A program made the position numbers and the translations under genes. Below are positions 1 through 7,374 of a stretch of 14,166 nt of DNA, in pieces. The DNA lies in NCBI GenBank assembly GCA_050249455.1, contig JBFWQM010000145.1, forward strand, positions 1 through 14,166. The letters run 5' to 3'. The DNA is from JBFWQM01 sp050249455 (lineage in GTDB: Bacteria > Pseudomonadota > Alphaproteobacteria > MPNO01 > VGEU01). The stretch's first letter is position 1, and each line of letters opens with the position of its first letter. A model generated the notes under the pieces. It had not been told where the DNA came from and ran no database searches. It was given only the letters and a program-made list of their open reading frames with translations.

Positions 1-50
1 GGCGGCTTTGGGGGTGGGGGCGGCGGTTTTCTTTTATCTGCTGGACTCGA

Positions 51-137
51 CGCCCCCTCCCCCCAACCCCAGCCCCCGTGGGGTGGGGGCTAATACCTCC
101 CCCCCCCCTCGTGGGTGGGGGTTGGGGGGAGGGGGCG
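51..137. repeat. G/C-tract inverted repeat with G-quadruplex potential
   Basis: Bases 51-70 and 118-137 are perfect 20-bp reverse complements made of runs of C and G. An inner hairpin (GCCCCC at 72-77, GGGGGC at 85-90) lies between the arms. The right arm and its left flank hold four G-runs on the + strand (113-115, 117-121, 124-129, 131-135) separated by 1-2 bases. The left arm and flank hold the same kind of runs on the - strand (C-runs at 53-57, 59-64, 67-70, 73-77). This is visible directly. It resembles dispersed intergenic C/G-rich palindromes of GC-rich proteobacteria, but copy number cannot be judged from one window. It ends 24 bases before the permease start, so it could affect that gene's expression. 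Confidence 0.75.
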
Positions 138-161
138 CTTCCGCATCGAGCTGCCAGGGCC

Positions 162-1100
162 ATGACCACGAAATTCGACCGCGCCGACCCCGGCGCCGGC
201 GCGCCGTCCGCCGCTGGCATCGCGATGATCCTGTCCTGCGCGCTGGTGTGGGGCTGCAACTGGCCCGTCACCAAGTTCGCGCTCGGCGAGATCGCGCCGT
301 TCACCTACCGCGCCTGGGGCCTGCTGATCGCTGGCGTCGTCACCCTGCTGATCGCCCTTGCGCAGGGCAGCCGGCTGCGCATCCCGCGCGCGGAGCGCTG
401 GCCGATCGTGCTGGTCGGCGTTTTCAACGTCGGGCTGTTCCACCTGCTCGCGGTCTACGCCGTGTTCCTGCTGCCGGCGGGCCGGGCGATCGCCATCGCC
501 TACACCTTTTCGGTGTGGACCACCCTGTTCGGCCGGCTGATCCTGGGCGAGCGGTTCACCGCCGACCGGCTGATTGGCGTCGCGCTCGGCCTCGGCGGGC
601 TCGCGGCGCTGGCCGGGCCCGACCTGATCGCGATGCAGGAGACGCCGTGGGGCGTGATCCTCGCCGTCGCCACGTCGATCGCGTGGGCGTTCGGCTCGAT
701 CTTCTTCAAGATGTTTCGCTGGACCCTGTCGTCGATGGAGCTGTCGGGCTGGCAGCTCATGGTCGGCTTCGCGCCGATCATGGCGCTGGCGCTGGTGTTC
801 GAGCCGTTGCCCGATCCGCAGGCGCTGTCGCCGTCGGCCCAGGCGGCGTGGGCCTACTTCATCGTCATCGGCATGATCTACGGCCACTGGGCGTGGTTCA
901 GCGGGCTCAGGCTGATCTCGCCGGTGATCGCCTCGATCTGCTCGTTCGCCGCGCCGGTTGTGGGCGTCTTCTTCGCCGGCTTCCTGCTCGGCGAGCGGGC
1001 GAGCCTGACCGACTACCTCGGCCTCACGCTGGTCGTCGCCTCGCTGTTCGTCATCTTCGTCGGCCGGGCGGGGATCAGGAGGGCGCTGGGGAGAGGGTAG
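162..1100 (+). CDS. DMT-superfamily (EamA-type) permease
   Basis: This is a 312-residue integral membrane protein of the drug/metabolite transporter superfamily, which moves small metabolites across the inner membrane; the substrate cannot be predicted. Two EamA repeats are visible, about residues 18-152 and 160-302, made of roughly ten hydrophobic segments. Each repeat carries the family's LGER motif before its last helix (residues 128-131 and 276-279). Length is normal for the family. I chose ATG 162 because the protein then begins with a short hydrophilic leader before the first helix. The upstream extension to 78 would be read from the C/G-rich repeat and looks non-coding. The ribosome site is weak (AGGG at 156-159). 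The gene stands alone and converges on the F0 operon. It is probably an exporter, but amino acid, nucleotide-sugar or riboflavin carriers look alike at this level. Confidence 0.88.
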   Translation: MTTKFDRADPGAGAPSAAGIAMILSCALVWGCNWPVTKFALGEIAPFTYRAWGLLIAGVVTLLIALAQGSRLRIPRAERWPIVLVGVFNVGLFHLLAVYAVFLLPAGRAIAIAYTFSVWTTLFGRLILGERFTADRLIGVALGLGGLAALAGPDLIAMQETPWGVILAVATSIAWAFGSIFFKMFRWTLSSMELSGWQLMVGFAPIMALALVFEPLPDPQALSPSAQAAWAYFIVIGMIYGHWAWFSGLRLISPVIASICSFAAPVVGVFFAGFLLGERASLTDYLGLTLVVASLFVIFVGRAGIRRALGRG

Positions 1101-1109
1101 GGGCAGGCG

Positions 1110-1129
1110 TCTCTCTCTCTCTCTCTCTC
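1110..1129. repeat. (TC)10 dinucleotide tract
   Basis: Ten uninterrupted TC units start ten bases after the permease stop codon. It is non-coding and lies between convergent genes. Such tracts can change length by slippage, but its position after a stop codon makes classic phase variation unlikely. Confidence 0.9.
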
Positions 1130-1140
1130 ATCGAGTCGTA

Positions 1141-1238
1141 CGCGGGCTTGACCCGCGTATCCAGCGGCGCGGCATTGCCGCGCAGAAGAGTCTCTTGCGC
1201 GCTGACCGCGCGCGCTGGATACGCGGGTCAAGCCCGCG
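1141..1238. repeat. REP-like nested palindrome between convergent genes
   Basis: A perfect 26-bp inverted repeat has arms at 1141-1166 and 1213-1238. Inside the 46-base centre are two further palindromes: an 8-bp stem around one base at 1167-1183, and AAGAG-T-CTCTT at 1186-1196. The arm contains the GGGTCAAGCCCG-type core common in dispersed intergenic palindromes of alphaproteobacteria; that resemblance is from general knowledge, not a search. It sits between the 3' ends of the permease gene and the F0 operon, a usual place for such elements. Folded RNA from either strand could help end transcription or protect mRNA 3' ends, which is inference. Confidence 0.8.
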
Positions 1239-1263
1239 CATGACCCTGAGAAGGTGGCCGGGC

Positions 1264-1292
1264 AAGAAAAAGGGCGGGTTGGAAACCCGCCC
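1264..1292 (-). terminator. Rho-independent terminator of the F0 operon
   Basis: Read on the - strand, a 9-bp G/C-rich stem (1292-1284 pairing with 1280-1272) closes a 3-base loop and is followed at once by TTTTT (1271-1267). It lies 26 bases past the atpF stop codon. Stem, short loop and U-tract are all present, so this is a textbook intrinsic terminator for the atp transcript. Confidence 0.88.
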
Positions 1293-1317
1293 CTGCGCAG
1301 CGTCGATGCGGGGTCGC

Positions 1318-1800
1318 CTAGTTCAGCCGCCTGGGCAGCTCGGCGATGGCGGCGTCGATCATCTGGTTGGCGCGGGCGGCGTCGACCCGCTCGGCGATCA
1401 GCTTGCGGGTCGCGGCGATGGCGACGTCGACCGCGGCCTCGCGCACCTGCTTCAGCGCGTCGGCCTCGGCCAGCGCGATCTTCTCCAGCGCCAGCTTCTC
1501 GCGCTGGGCGAGGGTGGCGGCGAGCTGGGCGGCGGAGTCCTTCGCCATCTGCTCGGCGCGCGCGGTCGCGGCGGCCACGATGTCCTCGGCCTCCTTCACG
1601 GCGTTGCGCTGCTTCCTCTGGTACTCGGCGAGGATGTGCTGGGCGTCCTCGCGCAGCTTGGCCGCTTCGTCGAGGGTCGCCTTGATGCGCGCGGCGCGGG
1701 CGTCCAGCGCGCCGGTGATGCCGCGGCTGATCGGCTTATAGACGCCGGCGACGAAGATGACGAAGCCGACGGCGACCCAGAATTCGGGCGATTCCAGCAT
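1318..1800 (-). CDS. atpF: F0F1 ATP synthase subunit b
   Basis: Subunit b is a peripheral-stalk protein that holds the F1 head to the membrane stator while the rotor turns. The 160-residue protein has one N-terminal membrane helix (about residues 5-22), then a long charged Ala/Glu/Lys/Arg helix, as in the family. Its ATG shares one base with the TGA of the upstream b' gene (TGATG at 1802-1798), so the two are probably translationally coupled. This fits the equal amounts of b and b' needed for one heterodimeric stalk. It is the last gene of the operon and is followed by a clear terminator. The b/b' assignment follows the usual alphaproteobacterial order c-b'-b. Confidence 0.93.
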   Translation of the reverse strand: MLESPEFWVAVGFVIFVAGVYKPISRGITGALDARAARIKATLDEAAKLREDAQHILAEYQRKQRNAVKEAEDIVAAATARAEQMAKDSAAQLAATLAQREKLALEKIALAEADALKQVREAAVDVAIAATRKLIAERVDAARANQMIDAAIAELPRRLN

Positions 1801-2300
1801 CAGCCGCGCTCCTCGAACCGCGGCGCCACCTCGGCGACCGCGGCGCCCGCCGCATCGGGGCCGACGCTGAGGCCGGCCAGCTTGTCGGCGGCGGCCTGCG
1901 CCGCCTCCGTCGCCACTTGGCGCAGCCCGGCCAGCGCCTCGCGCCGGGCGGCGGCGATGCGCGCCTCCGCCGCGGCGCCTTCCTTGGCCAAGCGGTCGCC
2001 GAGCGCGGCGTTCTGCGCCTCGGCGTCCTTGGCCGCCTTCTCGGCCGCCTCGCGGATCTTCGCCTCGGCCTTGCCGCGGGTCTCCGCCATCAGCTTGTCG
2101 TAGGCGGCGAGGACGCCCTCGGCTTCCTTCTTGAGCGTCTCCGCCCGGTGCAGGTCGTCGTTGATCCTCTCCTGCCGCTCCTGGATCGTCTCGGCGAGGC
2201 GCGGCAGCGCGCCGCGCACCAGGACGACGTAGAGAACGACGAAGGTGATCGTCAGCCAGACGACCTGCGTCAGGAACCAGGTGGGATCGAGCTGCGGCAT
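1800..2300 (-). CDS. atpX: F0F1 ATP synthase subunit b'
   Basis: This is the second, diverged b-type stalk subunit found in photosynthetic and many alphaproteobacterial ATP synthases; it pairs with subunit b. The 166-residue protein starts MPQLDPTWFLTQ, typical of b', has one membrane helix (about residues 8-28), and continues as a long Ala/Glu/Lys-rich coiled coil with a short C-terminal tail. It lies 43 bases after atpE and overlaps atpF by one base. No strong ribosome site precedes ATG 2300. The gene is also called atpF2 or atpG in some genomes. Confidence 0.92.
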   Translation of the reverse strand: MPQLDPTWFLTQVVWLTITFVVLYVVLVRGALPRLAETIQERQERINDDLHRAETLKKEAEGVLAAYDKLMAETRGKAEAKIREAAEKAAKDAEAQNAALGDRLAKEGAAAEARIAAARREALAGLRQVATEAAQAAADKLAGLSVGPDAAGAAVAEVAPRFEERG

Positions 2301-2343
2301 CGGTGTCGCGCCGGCGCGGCCTTGCGGACCGCGCGGCTCCGGA

Positions 2344-2568
2344 TCAGCCGAACAGGATGACGAGCGCGATGACCAGCGCGAACAGCGCGATGGCTTCCAC
2401 CAGCGCGAAGCCCAGCATGGTCATCGGGAACACGTCGTTGCGGGCGGCCGGGTTGCGGCCCACCGCGCTGATGAACGAGGCGAAGATCTGGCCGATGCCG
2501 ATCCCCGACCCGACGACGCCGATGACCGCGAGGCCGGCGCCGATCAATTTGGCGGCTGCGAGTTCCAT
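2344..2568 (-). CDS. atpE: F0F1 ATP synthase subunit c
   Basis: Subunit c forms the rotating ring that carries protons across the membrane. The 74-residue protein is a helical hairpin: helix 1 with the glycine-rich packing motif GSGIGIGQ (residues 20-27), the polar loop RNP (38-40), and helix 2 with the ion-binding carboxylate Glu58. Gln27 aligns with the glutamine that helps bind Na+ in Na+-type rings. The Ser/Thr that should follow the glutamate is Ala59-Ile60, so proton coupling is expected. I started at ATG 2568; the much longer open frame upstream is out-of-frame reading across atpB. AGGAA lies about nine bases upstream, a better ribosome site than its neighbours have, in line with the need for many c copies. 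Confidence 0.95.
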   Translation of the reverse strand: MELAAAKLIGAGLAVIGVVGSGIGIGQIFASFISAVGRNPAARNDVFPMTMLGFALVEAIALFALVIALVILFG

Positions 2569-2612
2569 GGTCCGTTCTTCCTTCTCGGTTGGTCCCGGCT
2601 GCGCGCGGCCGG

Positions 2613-3344
2613 TCAGTGCAGGTGAAGCGCGTCGTTGATGTAGAGGCAGGTCAGGATCGTGAACACGTAGGCCTGCAGGAAGGCGATCACGATCTCCAGG
2701 CCCGTCAGCGCCGACACGAAGGCGAGCGGCAGGACGCCGGCCACGCCGAGCGCCGGCACGAAGCCCGCGAACACCTTCAGCAGCGTATGGCCCGCCAGCA
2801 TGTTGGCGAACAGACGCACCGACAGGCTGATCGGCCGAGACAGGTAGGACAGGATCTCGATCGGGATCAGCAGCGGCCACATCGCCTTCGACACGCCGGG
2901 CGGCACGAAGAAGCTGAAGAAGTGCATGCCGTGCTTGGCGAAGCCGAGGATCGTCACCGCCACGAACACCACCAGCGCCATCGCGAAGGTGACGATGATG
3001 TGGCTGGTGAAGGTGAAGCTGTAAGGCACCATGCCGAGAAGGTTGCCGAACAGCACGAACATGAAGATCGTGAAGATGATCGGGAAGTAGCGCCGGCCCT
3101 CGTTGCCGACCGTGTCGCGGATCAGGTTGGCGACGAACTCGTAGGCGAGCTCCGCCATGCTCTGCAGCCGGCCCGGCACCAGCGCGCGCCGCCGCGTGGC
3201 GGCGAACAGGAAGATGATCACCAGCGCCACCGCGATCACCATGACCAGCGAGGAGTTGGTGAACGAGACGTCCGCGTCGCCGAGCCTGATCGGCACGAGG
3301 GGATGAATCTCGAACTGCTCGAGGGGGCTGTGCTTTTCCGCCAA
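2613..3344 (-). CDS. atpB: F0F1 ATP synthase subunit a
   Basis: Subunit a provides the two proton half-channels next to the c-ring. The 243-residue protein is hydrophobic through several membrane helices and carries the essential arginine in SVRLFANMLAGH (Arg177), plus the last-helix motif GLEIVIAFLQAYVF with Glu216 and Gln224. The start is TTG at 3344: the stop of atpI at 3392-3390 is in the same frame, and no ATG or GTG lies between it and 3344. The segment after the TTG (HSPLEQFEIHPLVP) looks like the conserved N-terminus. A TTG start with a weak ribosome site would lower synthesis of this single-copy subunit relative to c, which is inference. Confidence 0.95.
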   Translation of the reverse strand: MAEKHSPLEQFEIHPLVPIRLGDADVSFTNSSLVMVIAVALVIIFLFAATRRRALVPGRLQSMAELAYEFVANLIRDTVGNEGRRYFPIIFTIFMFVLFGNLLGMVPYSFTFTSHIIVTFAMALVVFVAVTILGFAKHGMHFFSFFVPPGVSKAMWPLLIPIEILSYLSRPISLSVRLFANMLAGHTLLKVFAGFVPALGVAGVLPLAFVSALTGLEIVIAFLQAYVFTILTCLYINDALHLH

Positions 3345-3389
3345 GACCGCTTGCCCGTCTGATCCGCCGGAGGCCCGGCTGGGAAACCC

Positions 3390-3758
3390 TCAGTCGTCTT
3401 CGTCGTCGTCGGCGGGCTTGCGCGCCGCCTTGACCTCTCCGTCCGCCGGCTTGTAGCCGACCGACCCGCCCATGCCGCTCACCGTCCGGTACACGTTCAG
3501 CATCCCGGCGGCCGCGCCGAGGATGAAGAACGCCACCAGCAGCCACGGCGACGTGCCGAGCCAGCGGTCGAGCAGGATGCCGATCCCCGCCCCCACGATC
3601 AGCGCGGCCACGATCTCCACGCCGATCCGCATCGCAAGGCCGAGACCGCTGCGTCCGGATTCCCCGTCCTTGGGGTCCGGGCGCCGCTCCTGCGCCTGAA
3701 GCTTGCGCAGTCGCGCGTCGAGGTCTTGCAGCGAACCGGGCTCTTCGCGCTCGCTCAT
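3390..3758 (-). CDS. atpI: AtpI/AtpZ-family F0 assembly protein
   Basis: This is the small membrane protein usually found first in F0 operons and thought to help assemble the c-ring or handle Mg2+. The 122-residue protein has a charged N-terminus, two membrane helices (about residues 44-63 and 71-90) joined by a short LLDRWLGTSP loop, and an acidic C-terminal tail ending DDDEDD. I chose ATG 3758 over the open-frame start at 3824 because a strong promoter at 3806-3834 would begin transcription near 3799, downstream of 3824. It is followed after 45 bases by atpB. Family assignment rests on topology, loop and position. Confidence 0.85.
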   Translation of the reverse strand: MSEREEPGSLQDLDARLRKLQAQERRPDPKDGESGRSGLGLAMRIGVEIVAALIVGAGIGILLDRWLGTSPWLLVAFFILGAAAGMLNVYRTVSGMGGSVGYKPADGEVKAARKPADDDEDD

Positions 3759-3805
3759 CCGTGGGATGCCCGATGGCGCCCGCCGCCGCAGCGAAAGGCG
3801 GGCGC

Positions 3806-3834
3806 ACCATACGGGCAGGCCCAAACCCTGTCAA
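3806..3834 (-). promoter_or_regulatory. Sigma70-like promoter of the F0 operon
   Basis: On the - strand a perfect TTGACA (3834-3829) is followed after exactly 17 bases by TATGGT (3811-3806), which matches TATAAT at four of six positions. Transcription would start near 3799, giving a leader of about 40 bases before atpI ATG 3758. It lies in the 139-base gap between smc and atpI, which holds no clear smc terminator, so some read-through from smc is possible. Confidence 0.75.
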
Positions 3835-3897
3835 GGCCCCACGGCAGTGCGGTAAGCCGCTGATATGACGACAGAAACCGGCTCTTGGCGAGGTGCG

Positions 3898-6800
3898 TCA
3901 CGCGGTCGCGCGCAGCGCTTCCGCGGTCTGCAGATCGACCGAAACGAGCTGCGAAACCCCGCGTTCGGCCATCGTCACGCCGAACAGCCGGTCCATCCGC
4001 GCCATGGTCAGGCGGTGGTGGGTGATCAGGACGAACCGGGTGCCGGTCTCGGCCGCGATCTCGTGGAGGAGGGTGCAGTAGCGGTCGACGTTGGCGTCGT
4101 CGAGCGGGGCGTCGACCTCGTCCAGCACGCAGACCGGCGCCGGGTTGGAGATGAACACCGCGAACAGCAGCGACAGCGCGGTGAGCGCCTGCTCGCCGCC
4201 GGACAGCAGGCTGAGCGACTGCAACTTCTTGCCCGGCGGGCTCGCCATGATCTCCAGCCCGGCGTCGAGAGGGTCCTCCGCCTCGGTCAGGGCGAGGTGG
4301 GCGTGGCCGCCGCCGAACAGCCGGCCGAACAGCGCCTGGAAGTTCTCGTCCACCGTCTTGAACGCGGCCAGCAGCCGCTCGCGGCCCTCGCGGTTCAGGC
4401 TGCCGATGCCCTGGCGCAGCCGGGCGATGGCGGCGATCAGGTCCCCGCGCTCGGTCTGCAGCTCGGTCAGCTTCTCCTCCAGCTCGGTCGCCTCGGCTTC
4501 CGCGCGCAGGTTGACCGGGCCCATCGTGTCGCGCTCGCGCACCAGCTTGTCGAGGCGCGCCTGCATGGCGGCCTTGTCGCCGGTCGCCTGGTCGGCATCC
4601 AGCCCGGCGGCGGCGAGCGCACCGTCGGGCGCACAGTCCAGCCGTTCGCGGATGCGCTCGACCAGGAGCGCGCGCGTGTGGTCGATCTGCTGCACGGCGC
4701 CTTCGCGGCGCACCCGCTCCTCGCGCTGGTCGGACAAGGTCGCCTCGGCGGCCTTGAGCGCGCGGGTGCTGGCCTCCACCGCCTGCTCGGCGGCGACCAG
4801 CGCGTCGCTGGTCTCCTTGCGCTTCGCCTCGGCGACGGCGATCGCGTCGAACAGGCTGGCGCGCTGGCGCGCGATCTCCGCCGGCAGCGCGGCAAGGCGC
4901 TCGCTCTCGGCGGTCGCCGTCGCGCGCCGCGCGTCGATCTCGGCGGCTTTGCCCTCGGCCGCGGTCGCGCGCTGGCGCCAGGAATTGAGCTCGTTGAAGA
5001 TCGCGATCAGCCGGTTGCGGCGGATCTCGACCTCGCGCGCGATGCGGTCGAACGCGCTTTGGCTCTCCATCAGCACGACGCGGCGCTGCGCCAGCGCCTG
5101 CTCGTGCGCGGCGACGGTGCGCTTGCGTTCGGCGATGTCGGGCAGGCCCGCCGCCTCCTCGCGCGCGGCGGCGAGCTGCGCGTCGATCTCGGCGAGGTCG
5201 CGCGCCAGGTTCTCGGCCGTCTCGGCCAGCGCGTTGGCGCGCGAGCGCATTTCCGCGACCTTGGCGAGCGTGCGGGTCTCCTCCACCCGCGCCGCCTCCA
5301 GCGCGCGCTCGGCGGCGCGCACCGTCTCGCGCGCCCCGCGCTCGGCGTCGAACGCGGCGTGGCGCGCGTTGTTGGCTTCCTCGAGCGTCGCCTTCTCGGC
5401 CGCGACGCGCGCTTCCGCCTCGGCGAGCGAGAGCCGCAGCGCGTTCAGGCGGTTGCGGTGGGCGAGCCGGGTCGCCGCGGCGGTCGGCGTGCCGGCGGCG
5501 ATGGTGAAGCCGTCCCAGCGCCACAGCGCGCCGTCGCGGGTCACCAGCCGCTGGCCGGGCGCCAGCCGGTCGGCGAGCGCGCGGCCGGCCTCGGCATCGG
5601 CGACGACGCCGATATGGGCGAGCCGGCGGACCAGCGCCGGCGGCGCCTGGACGTGGGCGGCAAGCGGCTCGGCGCCATCGGGCAGCGCGGCGTCGGTGCC
5701 GGACGGCGGCACGGTGCGCCAGTGCACCGGCGCCGCCTCGTCCGACGGCGCGGTCAGGTCGTCGCCCAGCGCGGCGCCCAGCGCGATCTCCCAGCCCGGC
5801 GCCACGGTGACGGAATCGATCAGCGGTGGCCACAGATCGGGGTCGCCGACCTCCAGCAGCTCCGACAGCGCCGACGCCTCGGCGCGCAGCTTCGTCGCCG
5901 CGGCGTCCTCGGCCTGCGTCCGCTCGCGCGCCTGGGCCAGCGTGGCGTCGGCCTCGGTGCGGCCGCGCTCGGCGGCGTCGAACGCGGCGCGCGCCGCCTC
6001 CATCGCGGCCTTGTGCTCGGCGACCTTCTGCGTCAGCGCGACGACCGCCTCGTCGCTCATCGCCTGCTCGCGCAGCCGCTCCTGCTCGGCCGCGACCTCG
6101 TTCTGGCGCGACACCAGCCGGCCGCGGCGGCTGTCGAGGTCGCCGACGCGCCGCGCCAGCGCGACGCCGCGCGCTTCCTCGGCGGCCACCGCGCGGGTCA
6201 GCTCGCTGACCGCCTGCTGCTGGCCGGCGACTTCCTGCTTCAGGGCGGTGAGCTCGGTCTCGCGGCGCGCGCGCTCGGCCTCCTCCTCGGCCTGCGAGCC
6301 CTCGAGCGTCGCGCGCTCCGCCTCCAGCCGTTCGATCGCGGCGACGGCGTCGGCGCGCAGCGCATCCTCGCGCGCGCGGTCGGCGGCGAGCTGCTCCAGG
6401 CGCTGCGCGACGTCGGCGCGCGCGGCCTCGATGCGCTTCTCCTCGGCGTCCAGCGCATCGCGCGCGACCAGGAGGCGCTGCAGCCCGGCGGCGGCCTCCG
6501 CGTCGGCATGGCGCAGGTCGGGGACGCGCGCCGCCGCGTCGGCCTGCTCGGCGGACAGCCGCGCGACGACGCCGGTGGTCTCGTTCAGCGCCGCGACGGC
6601 CTCGGCGAGCGCGGCCTCCGCCGCGGCGCGCGCCTCGGTCGATTGCGTCCATTCGAGGTGCAGCAGCAGCGCCTCGGCGCGGCGGATGTGGTCGGACAGG
6701 TTACGGTAGCGGGTGGCCTGCCGCGCCTGCCGCTTCAGGCCGCGCAGCTGCTCCTCCAGCGCGGCGATCACGTCGTCGACGCGGGTCAGGTTCGCCTCCG

Positions 6801-7359
6801 CCGCGCGCAGCTTCAGCTCCGCCTCGTGCCGGCGCGAGTGCAGCCCGGTGATGCCCGCCGCTTCCTCCAGGAGATGGCGCCGCGCGGTCGGCTTGGCATT
6901 GATGATGTCGCCGACCTTGCCCTGGCTGACCAGCGCCGCCGACCGCGCGCCCGACGCCGCGTCGGCGAACAGCAGCTGCACGTCGCGCGCGCGCATCTCG
7001 CGCCCGTTGACCTTGTAGGCCGAGCCCTCGCCGCGCTCGATGCGGCGGACGATTTCCAGCGTGTCGGTCTCGTTGAAGCCGGCCGGCGCATTGCGGTCGG
7101 CGTTGTCAACGACCAGCGCGACCTCGGCGATGTTGCGCGCCGGGCGCTCGGCGGTGCCGCTGAAGATGACATCGTCCATCTCGCCGCCGCGCAGCGACTT
7201 GGCCGACGTCTCGCCCATCACCCACCGCAGCGCCTCGACCAGGTTCGACTTGCCGCAGCCGTTCGGCCCGACGACGCCCGTCAGGCCAGGCTGGACGTGG
7301 AACTCCGTCGCCTCGACGAAGGACTTGAAACCGGTGAGACGCAGTCGGGTGAAGTGCAC
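3898..7359 (-). CDS. smc: Chromosome segregation protein SMC
   Basis: SMC is the ATPase core of the bacterial condensin complex (with ScpA and ScpB), which organises and separates chromosomes. The 1153-residue protein is full length. Walker A GPNGCGKS is at residues 31-38, the ABC signature LSGGEQ at 1052-1057, and Walker B VCVLDEVD at about 1076-1083. Two long Ala/Glu/Arg-rich coiled-coil arms flank a globular hinge at about residues 505-645. The start is GTG at 7359, giving the conserved N-terminus HFTRLRLTGFKSFVE, with a GAGAGG-type site just upstream. It begins 15 bases after the dsbA-like stop, so the two are likely cotranscribed. The long + strand open frame opposite it is a GC-bias artefact. 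Confidence 0.97.
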   Translation of the reverse strand: MHFTRLRLTGFKSFVEATEFHVQPGLTGVVGPNGCGKSNLVEALRWVMGETSAKSLRGGEMDDVIFSGTAERPARNIAEVALVVDNADRNAPAGFNETDTLEIVRRIERGEGSAYKVNGREMRARDVQLLFADAASGARSAALVSQGKVGDIINAKPTARRHLLEEAAGITGLHSRRHEAELKLRAAEANLTRVDDVIAALEEQLRGLKRQARQATRYRNLSDHIRRAEALLLHLEWTQSTEARAAAEAALAEAVAALNETTGVVARLSAEQADAAARVPDLRHADAEAAAGLQRLLVARDALDAEEKRIEAARADVAQRLEQLAADRAREDALRADAVAAIERLEAERATLEGSQAEEEAERARRETELTALKQEVAGQQQAVSELTRAVAAEEARGVALARRVGDLDSRRGRLVSRQNEVAAEQERLREQAMSDEAVVALTQKVAEHKAAMEAARAAFDAAERGRTEADATLAQARERTQAEDAAATKLRAEASALSELLEVGDPDLWPPLIDSVTVAPGWEIALGAALGDDLTAPSDEAAPVHWRTVPPSGTDAALPDGAEPLAAHVQAPPALVRRLAHIGVVADAEAGRALADRLAPGQRLVTRDGALWRWDGFTIAAGTPTAAATRLAHRNRLNALRLSLAEAEARVAAEKATLEEANNARHAAFDAERGARETVRAAERALEAARVEETRTLAKVAEMRSRANALAETAENLARDLAEIDAQLAAAREEAAGLPDIAERKRTVAAHEQALAQRRVVLMESQSAFDRIAREVEIRRNRLIAIFNELNSWRQRATAAEGKAAEIDARRATATAESERLAALPAEIARQRASLFDAIAVAEAKRKETSDALVAAEQAVEASTRALKAAEATLSDQREERVRREGAVQQIDHTRALLVERIRERLDCAPDGALAAAGLDADQATGDKAAMQARLDKLVRERDTMGPVNLRAEAEATELEEKLTELQTERGDLIAAIARLRQGIGSLNREGRERLLAAFKTVDENFQALFGRLFGGGHAHLALTEAEDPLDAGLEIMASPPGKKLQSLSLLSGGEQALTALSLLFAVFISNPAPVCVLDEVDAPLDDANVDRYCTLLHEIAAETGTRFVLITHHRLTMARMDRLFGVTMAERGVSQLVSVDLQTAEALRATA

Positions 7360-7374
7360 GGGCCTCTCTCTCCG

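Noticed and set aside
2344..3834. A 496-codon open frame that includes atpE at its end
   Set aside because: Only the last 74 residues are real (subunit c). The rest is an out-of-frame reading of atpI and atpB, not a fusion protein.
3849..3860. Short hairpin GCGG-TAAG-CCGC after smc
   Set aside because: The stem is four base pairs with no U-tract, so I do not call it a terminator.
3755..6652. A 965-codon - strand open frame overlapping smc in another frame
   Set aside because: It is an Arg/Gly/Ala-rich frame-shifted reading of smc codons. smc is intact in its own frame.
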